Below are positions 18,145-26,832 of a stretch of DNA of 64,000 nt, piece by piece; positions within the stretch are counted from its first letter, which is position 1, and each line of letters begins with the position of its first letter. This DNA comes from Klebsiella sp. RHBSTW-00484 (GTDB lineage Bacteria > Pseudomonadota > Gammaproteobacteria > Enterobacterales > Enterobacteriaceae), in assembly GCF_013705725.1 (NCBI RefSeq), contig NZ_CP055481.1, forward strand, positions 3,100,001-3,164,000. The letters are read 5' to 3'. The notes below the pieces were generated by a model. That model saw nothing but the letters and a program-made list of their open reading frames with translations, was not told the origin of the DNA and searched no databases. The position numbers and the translations under genes are program-made.

Positions 18145-18696
18145 ATGTTTTTAAATAACACCATCATACCGTCAGTTAGAAAATACAAACATTTTGAACA
18201 GGCGTTAGCCTGCCCTTCAGAATATGTACTGTTATCCGAAGCGAATATCGGAAATTTGCAATCACTGATTGGCAAATGCCATCAAAGTGGCAAGAAAGTC
18301 CTTATTCATCTGGAGTTGCTGGGTGGTTTTAAGCCAGACCAGGCGGGGATCAGTTTGTTAAAAAATTACTACAAGGTTGATGGTGTTATTTCGTCCAATC
18401 TCTCGGCCCTACGATTTGCCAAAAAAGAGGGGTTGTTAACAATCTTTCGGGTGTTGCTTATCGATTCGCGTTCGCTGGATCAGTCCATCGATATTGTTAA
18501 ACATAACCCGCCGGATGCAATTGAGATCTTACCTGCTGAATATGCCTGCCAGTGTCTGGAATTGATTAGCCGGAATTTAAAAGGCTTTGATGTGATATTC
18601 ATCGCCGGAGGCTTTGTTAAGCGGAAATACCTTGTCGATAAAATATTCCATGCCGGATTTAAGGGTATCACCACCAGCGAACCCGGATTATGGTAA
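18145..18696 (+). CDS. GlpP-family antiterminator
   Basis: This 183-residue protein is related to GlpP, the glycerol-3-phosphate-responsive mRNA antiterminator of Bacillus. Matching blocks are IIPSVRKYKHFEQAL, VLLSEANIGNLQSLIGKCHQSGKKVLIHLELLGGF, DGVISSNLSALRFAKKEGLLTIFRVLLIDSRSL and the ending EILPAEY...GGFVKRKYLVDKIFHAGFKGITTSEPGLW. GlpP binds its leader RNA near a terminator in the presence of a phosphorylated ligand. Here it lies inside a sugar operon that has a strong terminator in its leader, so autoregulation by antitermination is the simplest reading. It is slightly AT-richer than its neighbours. Confidence 0.88.
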   Translation: MFLNNTIIPSVRKYKHFEQALACPSEYVLLSEANIGNLQSLIGKCHQSGKKVLIHLELLGGFKPDQAGISLLKNYYKVDGVISSNLSALRFAKKEGLLTIFRVLLIDSRSLDQSIDIVKHNPPDAIEILPAEYACQCLELISRNLKGFDVIFIAGGFVKRKYLVDKIFHAGFKGITTSEPGLW

Positions 18697-18716
18697 CTAA
18701 TAAGGAGTTCACGAAA

Positions 18717-20255
18717 ATGAACCAACAATATGTCATGGGTATTGATAATGGCGGCACCGTGACCAAAGCGGCTATTTATGACCGCAGCGGCAACGTGGTG
18801 GCCATCGCCTCAAAATCAACGCAAATGCTAACGCCAAAGGAATTTCATACCGAGCGCGATATCAACGAACTGTGGGCGGCAAACGTTGAAGTGATCAAAA
18901 AAGCTATTGCCCAGTCCGGTATTGACGCCAGCCAGATTACAGGCGTGGCGGTGACCGGCCACGGCAACGGGTTGTATATGGTGGACGAAACCGGTACGCC
19001 GGTGCGTAACGGGATTATTTCCACCGACAGCCGGGCGAAAGCGTACGTTGAAAAGTGGTACCGCGAACCAACGTTCTTGACCGATATATTGCCAAAAACC
19101 ATGCAGTCAATCTGGGCCGGGCAGCCCGTTGCCCTTCTCGCCTGGCTAAAAGACCACGAGCCTGAAACGCTGAGTAAGGCGCGCTACATTTTTATGGTCA
19201 AGGATCTGATTCGTTTTTACCTGACTGGTGACGCCTTCCTCGAACTCACCGATATCTCAGGCACCAACCTGATCAACGTCCGCGACCGTGATTATGATTC
19301 ATCGCTGCTGGCCTGGTGGGGGCTCGCCGAGCTTCGCGACAAACTCCCGCCGATTAAGCTTTCCACAGATTGCTGCGGCTATATTACCGATGAAGTGGCC
19401 CGATTAACTGGGTTATGCGCGGGAACGCCGGTCTCCGGCGGCGTCTTTGATATCTCCGCTTCATCCGTCGCTTCCGGTATCAATACCCTGGATAAGCTGG
19501 CGATCATCACCGGGACCTGGAGCATCAACGAATACGTGACCGACCATCCCGTTATCGATAAAGATCTGTTTATGACCTCGATCTACCCGATTGAGGGCAA
19601 ATGGTTAATCACCGAGGCCAGCCCGACTTCCGCCAGCAATCTTGAGTGGTTTATCAATAACTTTATGGAAGGTGACCGCACAACCGCTGCGGCGCAGGGA
19701 TCATCGGTCTATGAGCTGTGCAATGAACTGGTCTCTACAACCACCGCCGATGAAAGCCACTTGCTGTTCTTCCCGTTTGTATTTGGATCCAACACCATCC
19801 CGGATGCTTCAGCGGGTTTTATCGGACTCAATAGTTTCCATAAAAAGGCGCATTTCCTGCGTGCAATCTACGAAGGCGTCGCGTTCAGTCATCTTTATCA
19901 CACCGAGCGTTTACGCAATATCAACCCAAATTTAAGCCGCACTATTCGCATTGCGGGCGGCGTCACCAACTCCCCGGTCTGGCTACAGGTCTTTGCCGAC
20001 ATTTTCCAGTCCACTCTGGAGATTGTTGACGTTAAAGAACACGGCACGCTGGGCACCGCGATGACCGCAGCAGTGATGGTTGGCTGGTTTGATGATGTCT
20101 TTGCCGCCTCAAACGAGATGGTTCACGTTTCACGAACCGTCGCCCCTAATCCGGACAACAACAAGGTCTATCAGGATAAGTATCAGCTCTACAAAAACCT
20201 GTTATCGGAAATGCAGTCTCCGTGGAAAAGCTGCAGTAACTACATCACGCATTGA
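18717..20255 (+). CDS. FGGY-family carbohydrate kinase, L-xylulokinase (LyxK)-like
   Basis: This 512-residue kinase has N-terminal MGIDNGGTVTKAAIYD (ATP-phosphate loop), GVAVTGHGNGLYMVDE and ISTDSRA. The catalytic Asp is expected in SGGVFDISASS, and the C-terminal ATP site includes RIAGGVTNSPVWLQVFADIF. It resembles E. coli L-xylulose kinase over its whole length (WAGQPVALLAWLKDHEPE, LFFPFVFGSN). It would phosphorylate a ketose for the aldolase. ATG 18717 is chosen (GGAG upstream, conserved N-terminus), not the frame start inside glpP. Confidence 0.9.
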   Translation: MNQQYVMGIDNGGTVTKAAIYDRSGNVVAIASKSTQMLTPKEFHTERDINELWAANVEVIKKAIAQSGIDASQITGVAVTGHGNGLYMVDETGTPVRNGIISTDSRAKAYVEKWYREPTFLTDILPKTMQSIWAGQPVALLAWLKDHEPETLSKARYIFMVKDLIRFYLTGDAFLELTDISGTNLINVRDRDYDSSLLAWWGLAELRDKLPPIKLSTDCCGYITDEVARLTGLCAGTPVSGGVFDISASSVASGINTLDKLAIITGTWSINEYVTDHPVIDKDLFMTSIYPIEGKWLITEASPTSASNLEWFINNFMEGDRTTAAAQGSSVYELCNELVSTTTADESHLLFFPFVFGSNTIPDASAGFIGLNSFHKKAHFLRAIYEGVAFSHLYHTERLRNINPNLSRTIRIAGGVTNSPVWLQVFADIFQSTLEIVDVKEHGTLGTAMTAAVMVGWFDDVFAASNEMVHVSRTVAPNPDNNKVYQDKYQLYKNLLSEMQSPWKSCSNYITH

Positions 20256-20266
20256 GTGAGGAAAGT

Positions 20267-21028
20267 ATGGATCTGAATTTACACCATCGCACAGCTATCG
20301 TTACCGGCGGCGCAACGGGACTCGGCAAAGAGTTTGTCCTCTCGCTGGCCAAAGAGGGAGTCAACATCTGCTTCACGTATATGCGTGATGAAGAGTGCCC
20401 GGAGCAGTTGGTCGAAACGGTGAAAAGCATCACCAACGTCGAGATTATTGCGGTTAAAACCGATCTTTCCGATGAGCAAAGCCGGGAGAATCTGTTTGCC
20501 ACCTGCATCGAGAAATTGGGTAATGCCGATATTCTGGTTAACAACGCCGGGATCTGGCTGAGTGGCTACGTCACCGAAATCACGCCGCAGGACTGGGACA
20601 AGGTGATGAATGTCAACCTGAAGGCGGTCTTCCACTTAAGCCAGCTGTTTGTGAATCACTGTCTGAGTAAAGATCAGGCGGGTAGCATTCTGAACATTAC
20701 TTCCCAGGCGGCCTTCCACGGCTCAACCACAGGCCATGCCCACTACGCGGCCAGTAAAGCGGGCCTGGTGGCCTTTTCTATCTCGCTGGCGCGTGAAGTG
20801 GCAAAACAAAAAATCAATGTCAACAACATCGCCGTCGGCATCATGGATACCGCGATGATCCGTAAAAACATTGAACAAAACCCTGACTATTACGTCAGCC
20901 GTATTCCGGTGGGCCGGGTGGCCCAGCCGCAGGAAATTGCCGACATTGGGGTCTTCATGGTTTCTCCTAAAACCAGCTATATGACGGGAGCAACTCTGGA
21001 TGTCACCGGCGGTATGTTGATGCGTTAA
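20267..21028 (+). CDS. Short-chain dehydrogenase/reductase
   Basis: This is a 253-residue classical SDR. It has the cofactor motif TGGATGLGKEF, the NNAGIWLSG stretch, catalytic Ser in NITSQAAFHGS, and YAASKAG (Tyr/Lys). The C-terminal end SPKTSYMTGATLDVTGGML is standard. It probably oxidises or reduces a polyol/ketose in the same pathway as the adjacent kinase and aldolase. ATG 20267 follows GAGGAAAG; the longer frame would start at a TTG inside the kinase stop region. Confidence 0.9.
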   Translation: MDLNLHHRTAIVTGGATGLGKEFVLSLAKEGVNICFTYMRDEECPEQLVETVKSITNVEIIAVKTDLSDEQSRENLFATCIEKLGNADILVNNAGIWLSGYVTEITPQDWDKVMNVNLKAVFHLSQLFVNHCLSKDQAGSILNITSQAAFHGSTTGHAHYAASKAGLVAFSISLAREVAKQKINVNNIAVGIMDTAMIRKNIEQNPDYYVSRIPVGRVAQPQEIADIGVFMVSPKTSYMTGATLDVTGGMLMR

Positions 21029-21044
21029 TTTATGGAGAATCATT

Positions 21045-22040
21045 ATGAAATGTCTGGCAATTGCTGATCTTTTTATCAATACAGCGATGATGGACGCAGG
21101 TCTGAAAGCGCTTAAAGATAAAGGTATCGAGGTGGAAGTTCGCGAATGGTCGCATGAATCAATCGAAAAGCTACAGGAGGACAATTTACAGGTTGAGCAA
21201 CAAGGCGCTGAAGCGGTGGCATTGCCCGCCGCCCTGCTCCAGGGGGCAGAGGACGTTGAGATCCTGATAACCCAGTTCGCCCCGGTTAATGCGGCAGTTT
21301 TCGATAAACTGCCAAAGCTCAAGTATGTGGGCGTGCTGCGCGGCGGAATTGAAAACGTCAACCAGGCAGTGGCGAATACGCGCGGAATTGAGGTCATGAA
21401 CACACCGGGGCGTAACGCCCGCAGCGTGGCGGAGTTTACCGTCGGCATGATCCTGGCAGAAATGCGCAATATCGCTCGTTCGCACGACGCGCTGCGCGAT
21501 AAGTTCTGGCGCAAAGACAGCCCTAACCACCAGGCCATTCCTGAACTGGGCGGTAAAGTGGTCGGCCTGGTCGGGCTGGGGCACATCGCCCAGCTGGTCG
21601 CCGGGTTCCTGCGCGGTTTCGGAAGCGAGATTATCTTTTATGATAAATACGTCTCCGGGCACGATTGCTATGAAAAGGTGGACTCGCTGGACGAACTGGT
21701 TCAGCGGGCGGATGTCGTGTCGCTACACGCCCGCATGACGCCGGAAACCGAAAACCTGATCAACGCCCATCATTTTGAGCTAATGAAACCGAGCGCCATT
21801 ATTGTCAACACGGCACGCTCTGGGTTAATCAACGAACAGGATCTGATTGCCGCACTTCAGGCAGGAAAAATTATGGGCGCAGCATTGGATACTTTTGATG
21901 ATGAACCTTTGCCGGACGATAGCGCGTTTTATACGTTGAATAACGTCACGATAACGCCGCATATTGCCGGTAGCACGATTGACGCATTCAGCAATTCGCC
22001 AAAGTTATTTTCTGAGATCTTATTAAAGAAACTCGGCTAA
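21045..22040 (+). CDS. D-isomer-specific 2-hydroxyacid dehydrogenase family protein
   Basis: This 331-residue NAD-dependent dehydrogenase has the Rossmann motif VGLVGLGHIAQLVAGFLRGFG. Its catalytic set is Arg in VNTARSGLI, Glu in DTFDDEPLP and His in ITPHIAGST. The N-terminal EVLITQFAPVNAAVFDKLPKLKYVGVLRGG matches the substrate domain. In context it may reduce a 2-keto acid or oxidise a hydroxyacid derived from the sugar. AGAAT/GGAG precedes the ATG. Confidence 0.9.
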   Translation: MKCLAIADLFINTAMMDAGLKALKDKGIEVEVREWSHESIEKLQEDNLQVEQQGAEAVALPAALLQGAEDVEILITQFAPVNAAVFDKLPKLKYVGVLRGGIENVNQAVANTRGIEVMNTPGRNARSVAEFTVGMILAEMRNIARSHDALRDKFWRKDSPNHQAIPELGGKVVGLVGLGHIAQLVAGFLRGFGSEIIFYDKYVSGHDCYEKVDSLDELVQRADVVSLHARMTPETENLINAHHFELMKPSAIIVNTARSGLINEQDLIAALQAGKIMGAALDTFDDEPLPDDSAFYTLNNVTITPHIAGSTIDAFSNSPKLFSEILLKKLG

Positions 22041-22076
22041 GTATTAAAAGAACCGATTAAGATTTTTATACGGCCC

Positions 22077-22104
22077 ATTGGGCACGGGTTCGCTCGCGCC
22101 CAAT
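22077..22104 (+). other. Intercistronic hairpin before the PTS IIC gene
   Basis: A 7-bp inverted repeat ATTGGGC (22077-22083) / GCCCAAT (22098-22104) lies in the 89-bp gap between the dehydrogenase and PTS genes. There is no T-run, so it may stabilise or process the mRNA. Confidence 0.35.
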
Positions 22105-22129
22105 TCAGCCGCCTGTTTAAGGAATCTCT

Positions 22130-23392
22130 ATGGATATTATCAACAGCATTATTAGTCTGGGGGCATCAGTAATGATGCCAGTAATATTCTTTATTATCGC
22201 ACTTTGTTTTGGGGTAAAAATCGGCACCGCATTTAAAGCCGGGATGCTCGTGGGGATCGGCTTTGAAGGGGTTGGCCTGGTGATTGGTCTGCTGTTAACC
22301 AACATCGGCCCGGCCTCGCAGGCGATGGTAGAACGCATCGGCCTGCAGCTAACGGTGGTGGATACTGGCTGGCCGACCGCTTCGACCATCGGCTGGGGTT
22401 CGCCGTTGATGCTGCCGGTGGTAGTCGGTTTTATCGTTATCAATATTGCCATGCTGCTGCTCAAACTCACCAAAACGGTTAATATCGATATATTCAACTA
22501 CTGGATTTTCCTGATTATGGGATCGGTAGTGTATGCCGGAACCGGTAACTACTGGCTCTCAGTGGGTATTACTTTCGGTATATTTGTCTTAACCCTGCTG
22601 GCAGCAGATTTAACCGCGCCATATTTACAAAAAAACTATAATCTTAAAGGGATTTCTTTTCCCCATCTTACCTGTATAACCTATGTCCCGTTTGGTATTG
22701 CCTGTAACTATATTATTGATAAGATCCCGCTAATCAATAAAATTAATTTCGACCCGGAGAGTATTAATAAGAAATTCGGCGTCTTTGGTGAACCGCTGAC
22801 CCTGGGCTTCGTGCTGGGACTGCTGCTGGCCTTCCTTGCCGGATACGATGTTTCAGCTGCGGTGTCGCTGGCGATTAAAGTTTCCGCCGCTATGCTGCTG
22901 CTACCAAAAATGATCGAAATTTTAGTTCAGGGTTTACTGATCGTTCGCGATGCCGCTGAAGCTAAGCTGAAGGCTAAGTTCCCTAACCGCGATTTCTATA
23001 TCGGGATGGATACCGCGCTGCTCATAGGCGAGCCTTCGGTGCTGGCGACCGGGCTGCTGTTGATCCCAATGGCGGTAGTGCTGTCAATTATCCTGCCGGG
23101 CAACCGCGTGCTACCGTTTGTCGACCTGGCCTCGTTGATGTTCCTGCTGGCAATGGTTACGCCGTTCTGTAAACGCAATATGTTCCGCATGTTTATTACC
23201 GGTACGCTGGTGATAACCTGCATTTTGTACGTCGGGACGGATATTTCGAAAGAGTACACCCAAGCAGCGGTCAACTCTAATATTCCGGTGCCGGAAGGGA
23301 TGTCTGAAATCACTAATATCGTCGGAGGAGCAACCACCCCGGTTGGCTGGCTGGCGGTGAAATTCGGTGAGTTTTTCAGTACTGCGCCTTAA
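22130..23392 (+). CDS. PTS system galactitol-type IIC component (GatC-like)
   Basis: This 420-residue membrane protein has many hydrophobic segments in the GatC pattern: PVIFFIIALCFGVKIGTAFKAGMLVGIGFEGVGLV, MVERIGLQLTVVDTGWPTASTIGWGSP and FYIGMDTALLIGEPSVLATGLLLIP. IIC forms the sugar channel of the phosphotransferase system and normally needs GatA (IIA) and GatB (IIB). Neither is encoded in this window, so it must borrow partners from elsewhere, or act without phosphorylation; the FGGY kinase in the operon would fit uptake of free sugar. It is the last gene before a terminator. Confidence 0.88.
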   Translation: MDIINSIISLGASVMMPVIFFIIALCFGVKIGTAFKAGMLVGIGFEGVGLVIGLLLTNIGPASQAMVERIGLQLTVVDTGWPTASTIGWGSPLMLPVVVGFIVINIAMLLLKLTKTVNIDIFNYWIFLIMGSVVYAGTGNYWLSVGITFGIFVLTLLAADLTAPYLQKNYNLKGISFPHLTCITYVPFGIACNYIIDKIPLINKINFDPESINKKFGVFGEPLTLGFVLGLLLAFLAGYDVSAAVSLAIKVSAAMLLLPKMIEILVQGLLIVRDAAEAKLKAKFPNRDFYIGMDTALLIGEPSVLATGLLLIPMAVVLSIILPGNRVLPFVDLASLMFLLAMVTPFCKRNMFRMFITGTLVITCILYVGTDISKEYTQAAVNSNIPVPEGMSEITNIVGGATTPVGWLAVKFGEFFSTAP

Positions 23393-23410
23393 ATTGCCCT
23401 TCTCTCCCTG

Positions 23411-23440
23411 CCCGGCGCTGGAAACGGCGTCGGGTTTTTT
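23411..23440 (+). terminator. Terminator of the GlpP/PTS operon
   Basis: Stem CCCGGCGC (23411-23418) pairs with the GCGTCGGG half ending at 23434 (one G.U pair), followed by TTTTTT, 19 bases past the IIC stop. Confidence 0.8.
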
Positions 23441-23515
23441 ATCGTCCTGTTTCCCCCAAAAAAAATGCCTGCCAGGAGGGTTAGCTGGCAGGCATTGTAG
23501 GGTAAAACGCGTGAC

Positions 23516-24595
23516 TTAGAACTGGTAGGTCATACCTACAGCAACGATGTTGTCGGTGCTGATGCTGGCAGCTTTGGTGAACGTATTGTCATCCAGCAGG
23601 TTGATTTTGTAGTCCACATAGGTAGACATGTTTTTATTGAAGTAGTAAGTCGCGCCTACATCAATGTATTCAACCAGATCCTGGTCGCCGTTGCGGCCCA
23701 AATCTTTACCTTTTGATTTCAGGTAGGCGATGGACGGACGCAGGCCGAAATCGAACTGATACTGGGCAACCACTTCGAAGTTTTGCGCGGTGTTAGCGAT
23801 ATAGCCATTACCGAACTTGGTCATATTGCGGGTTTCAGCATAGGTGGTCGCCAGGTAGATGTTGTTGGCATCGTACTTCAGACCAGCAGCCCACACTTCC
23901 GCTTTTTCACCACGAGCGTAGGCGTTTGGATAATCACGACCAGCTTTAACCTGAGCATCGGTACGGTCGGAAGCCGCATAGGCTGCGCCTACGCCAAATC
24001 CTTCGTACTCATAAGTTGAAGACAGACCCCAACCATCACCATGTTGTTTCGCCAGATCACGACCTTCTTCTTTGCCCTGATACTGTGCGGCAATGTTCAG
24101 GCCGTCGACCAGACCAAAGAACCCGTTGTTACGGTAAGTCGCAACGCCTGTGGTACGACCGGTGGCGAAGACATCCGTCTGCGTCCAGGTATCACCACCG
24201 AACTCTGGCAGCATATCGGTCCATGCGCCGATGTCGTAAGCAACGCCGTAGTTACGACCATAGTCCAGAGAACCATATTCGCCAAACTTCAGGCCAGCGA
24301 ACGCGAGACGCGTTTTGTCTCCAGAATTGTTGCCTTCAACATTGTTAGCGCTGAATTCATATTCCCACTGACCGTAGCCGGTCAGCTGATCGGTGATTTG
24401 CGTTTCACCTTTAAAGCCCAGACGCGCGTAGGTCTGGTCGCCATCTTCATCTTTATCGCTAGAGAAATAATGCAGGCCGGTCACTTTCCCGTAGAGGTCG
24501 AGTTTGTTTCCGTCCTTGTTATACACTTCAGCTGCCTGCAAAGTTCCTGCAGCAAGAAGTGTAGAGACGGCCACTGTTAGTAATTTTAATTTCAT
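23516..24595 (-). CDS. General porin, OmpC/OmpF/PhoE family
   Basis: This 359-residue outer-membrane 16-strand trimeric porin has a signal peptide ending [12 protein letters not shown]. Loop 3 carries the constriction motif region [26 protein letters not shown] and [21 protein letters not shown] are diagnostic, and the C-terminus ends in Phe (MTYQF) as needed for Bam insertion. The second half ([34 protein letters not shown]) looks PhoE-like, so it is an additional porin of the family and not clearly one named member. A long AT-rich region upstream gives it its own promoter. Confidence 0.93.
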   Translation of the reverse strand: MKLKLLTVAVSTLLAAGTLQAAEVYNKDGNKLDLYGKVTGLHYFSSDKDEDGDQTYARLGFKGETQITDQLTGYGQWEYEFSANNVEGNNSGDKTRLAFAGLKFGEYGSLDYGRNYGVAYDIGAWTDMLPEFGGDTWTQTDVFATGRTTGVATYRNNGFFGLVDGLNIAAQYQGKEEGRDLAKQHGDGWGLSSTYEYEGFGVGAAYAASDRTDAQVKAGRDYPNAYARGEKAEVWAAGLKYDANNIYLATTYAETRNMTKFGNGYIANTAQNFEVVAQYQFDFGLRPSIAYLKSKGKDLGRNGDQDLVEYIDVGATYYFNKNMSTYVDYKINLLDDNTFTKAASISTDNIVAVGMTYQF

Positions 24596-25154
24596 ATTAT
24601 TTCGTCCCTAACTATTATTTATTAAAAGAATATCAAATCTCAGATGCCTTCTGAGCGGATCCATTATGCGATAATTCTCAAGATGACTTGAAATGAAAAG
24701 TTCCTGATTTTTACACCAAAAGCTATAACTGTGACAGAAGTGGTGGTTGTTAATTGACGTCCGTCAATTAATCGCACTACCAACACGTAATTATTCTGAA
24801 TCAAAATACTTTCAACCTGCAAAAACAGAATGTTCAACCAAAATACAGATTTTCACATAAGGAAATTCTAATGATAAGATAAATTAAACATTTAATTTTG
24901 TTAAATTTCAATTAAATCAATGATTTGCAGTTTATATCTTGAGATGGAAAAATCCTATATATAAACGAGTTAATTCGCCACATTGGCTTTCAAAAGGTAT
25001 ATTCGGAGTTTTCTATCCTGATTTGATTTCGTCTTATTTTTATTGTCTGTTTTATTTTATCTTTTTTACAAAACTTCAAAGCATTATACCACTGCCGTTT
25101 AAGGTTTGTTTAGTATTTCTGTGAAAGGGATGTCGGCTACAGTATTTTTAAGGG
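24596..25154. promoter_or_regulatory. AT-rich intergenic region with a perfect palindrome
   Basis: This 559-bp region between the porin (minus) and the methyltransferase (plus) is very AT-rich. It includes a perfect inverted repeat with 10-bp arms TTAATTGACG (24750-24759) and CGTCAATTAA (24762-24771) around TC, about 155 bases upstream of the porin start. This looks like a dimeric regulator site. The remainder is A/T tracts with no credible gene or RNA. Confidence 0.5.
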
Positions 25155-25886
25155 ATGGCTTTAGTAATGAATAAATTTAGTCCAGAAAATTGCCCGAGAG
25201 ATTATCTTAATCAGAATATGATGGGGCCGAATGTGCTGAGACTGGTAGAGGAACTCAGCCGATCCCTGGAACTTTGGCCAGGCATGCGTATTCTCGATCT
25301 GGGCTGTGGTACGGGGCTGTCATCAATGTATCTGGCAACCGAATTTGGCGTCGAAGTTGTGGCTGCGGATTTGTGGGTTAACGCTGATGATAATGCCCGT
25401 CGCTTCGCGTCCGCTAGCATGGAGAACAAAATTATGCCCATCAATCTCGACATCAGCGCCTCCCCAGGGCTCGGGATCTTCGCTCGCGACGCTTTTGATG
25501 CGGTTGTCAGTATTAACGCCTGGCACTACTTCGGCACCGATCGCTCTTTTATTGATCAATGCATCGCGCCGTATATCAAAGATGGCGGCATGGTGGCCGT
25601 CATTATCCCGGGGTTGCGTACTCAAAACGCAGAAGCACTCCCTGAAATGCGTTCTCTTATTGATAGCGGCGTGAATCTCCTGACCACCGACCGCTGGCGC
25701 TCTGTGTGGTCTAAGAGCCAATATCTGACCATCAGCCAGTGTCGCCACATGACCTCCGGTCGCCAGGCGTGGCTGGAGTGGCAGAAGTGCGAAAATGTGT
25801 TTGCCGCAGCCGATACGGCCTGGGGAGATGAGGAGACGGGTAAGCAGTTGCGTTTTATTCAAATGATCGGTCATGTTATTAAATAA
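25155..25886 (+). CDS. Class I SAM-dependent methyltransferase
   Basis: This 243-residue protein has the SAM-binding motif I RILDLGCGTGLSSMYLA (about residues 44-60), the acidic loop VVAADLW, and the motif DAFDAVVSINAWHYFG. A cyclopropane-synthase/UbiE-like fold is likely, but the substrate is unknown. The start may be 25155 or the ATG at 25167 (MNKFSPENC); AAGGG precedes the first closely and the second more distantly. It stands alone and is followed by REP sequences. Confidence 0.85.
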   Translation: MALVMNKFSPENCPRDYLNQNMMGPNVLRLVEELSRSLELWPGMRILDLGCGTGLSSMYLATEFGVEVVAADLWVNADDNARRFASASMENKIMPINLDISASPGLGIFARDAFDAVVSINAWHYFGTDRSFIDQCIAPYIKDGGMVAVIIPGLRTQNAEALPEMRSLIDSGVNLLTTDRWRSVWSKSQYLTISQCRHMTSGRQAWLEWQKCENVFAAADTAWGDEETGKQLRFIQMIGHVIK

Positions 25887-25916
25887 ATAACCAACGTACA
25901 CTGGGTAGGTCTTTCT

Positions 25917-26002
25917 GCCGGGTGACGGCTAACGCCTTGTCCGGCCGACAACACCACAATATCAACATGTTATGCGGTAGTCGTAGGTCCGGACAGGCGC
26001 GC
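25917..26002. repeat. REP pair (BIME-like)
   Basis: Two oppositely oriented REP-like palindromic units, 25917-25950 (GCCGGGTGACGGCTAACGCC then TTGTCCGGCCGACA) and 25977-26002 (GTCGTAGGTCCGGACAGGCGC), lie between convergent genes, the usual position of such elements. Confidence 0.7.
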
Positions 26003-26006
26003 ACTT

Positions 26007-26459
26007 TTATTCGCCAATATTCCGTTTTTCAACCAGCAGCACATGCTGCGTCGCCATGACGCACTCGTTGCGCTGATTCAAAGCCTCCAGCTTTTCCGTC
26101 ACAAAGCCGTATTTCTCATTACGCGGGTGATCTTTCATTTCACTAATAGAAATATTGACCCGAATGGTATCGCCAATAAAAACCGGATGCGGAAAACGTA
26201 ATTTCTCATAGCCATAGGTCATCGCTTTGGAATTAATAACGCCAGCCGTCATGCCAACCGCGACGGCAAAGGTTAAAGTACCGTGGGCAATACGCTGGCC
26301 AAAAGGCTGAGTTTTACACCACTCGGCATCCATATGATGGGGATAAAAGTCGCCGGTCTGCCCGGCGTGAATAACAATATCGCTTTCGGTGATGGTGCGC
26401 CCCGTTGTTGTCCGACATTCAGACAGGGAAAAATCTTCGAAATATTTATCAATAAACAT
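26007..26459 (-). CDS. MaoC-like dehydratase/hydratase
   Basis: This 150-residue hot-dog-fold protein of the (R)-specific enoyl-CoA hydratase class carries the motif around [18 protein letters not shown], whose Asp/His positions match the MaoC catalytic pair, and [13 protein letters not shown]. Such enzymes add water to acyl-CoA double bonds. It ends a minus-strand run with mutarotase, aldolase, lactonase, oxidoreductase and permease genes, and is divergent from an operon with two CoA-transferases. That is the main hint that the pathway includes CoA thioesters. Confidence 0.87.
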   Translation of the reverse strand: MFIDKYFEDFSLSECRTTTGRTITESDIVIHAGQTGDFYPHHMDAEWCKTQPFGQRIAHGTLTFAVAVGMTAGVINSKAMTYGYEKLRFPHPVFIGDTIRVNISISEMKDHPRNEKYGFVTEKLEALNQRNECVMATQHVLLVEKRNIGE

Positions 26460-26480
26460 AATTCATACCTCTTCAGGCGG

Positions 26481-26813
26481 TTACTCCAGGTGATAAACCT
26501 CTTCCATTGATGCCCACAACTCCCCTTCCTTCCTGGTTTCCAGGGGCGTCAGGCACGGAATGCACTCTTCCCACCAACGCTGTGTTACCGGGTCTGCGGC
26601 CATCTTCGCCATATCTTTTTGATAATCATCGCCGTGATATTCGTAATAGCTGAACAGCCAGCCATCTTTAAAATAAATAGAGTAGTTTGAGATGTTACAG
26701 GCTTTAATCATGGCATTCACTTCAGGCCAGGGATTAGCATGCAGTTGCGCATAATAAGCATATTTTTCAGGTTTAACCTGAATAACACCGCCAAAACGTT
26801 GAATGGCTTTCAT
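26481..26813 (-). CDS. L-rhamnose mutarotase (RhaM) family protein
   Basis: This 110-residue RhaM-fold protein interconverts anomers of 6-deoxyhexoses. It has the family sequence FGGVIQVKPEKYAYYAQLHANPWPEV, then NYSIYFKDGWLFSYYEYHG and WWEECIPCLTPL. It is about 60% identical by eye to the protein at 49000-49332, including the matching C-terminus MEEVYHLE/D. A mutarotase suggests a reducing aldose or deoxyaldose as the pathway substrate. GAGGG precedes the ATG. Confidence 0.88.
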   Translation of the reverse strand: MKAIQRFGGVIQVKPEKYAYYAQLHANPWPEVNAMIKACNISNYSIYFKDGWLFSYYEYHGDDYQKDMAKMAADPVTQRWWEECIPCLTPLETRKEGELWASMEEVYHLE

Positions 26814-26832
26814 ATTATCCCTCGTAAACTGA

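Noticed and set aside
24016..24580. Plus-strand frames opposite the porin gene
   Set aside because: They mirror the porin coding pattern; codon structure of the porin strand explains them.
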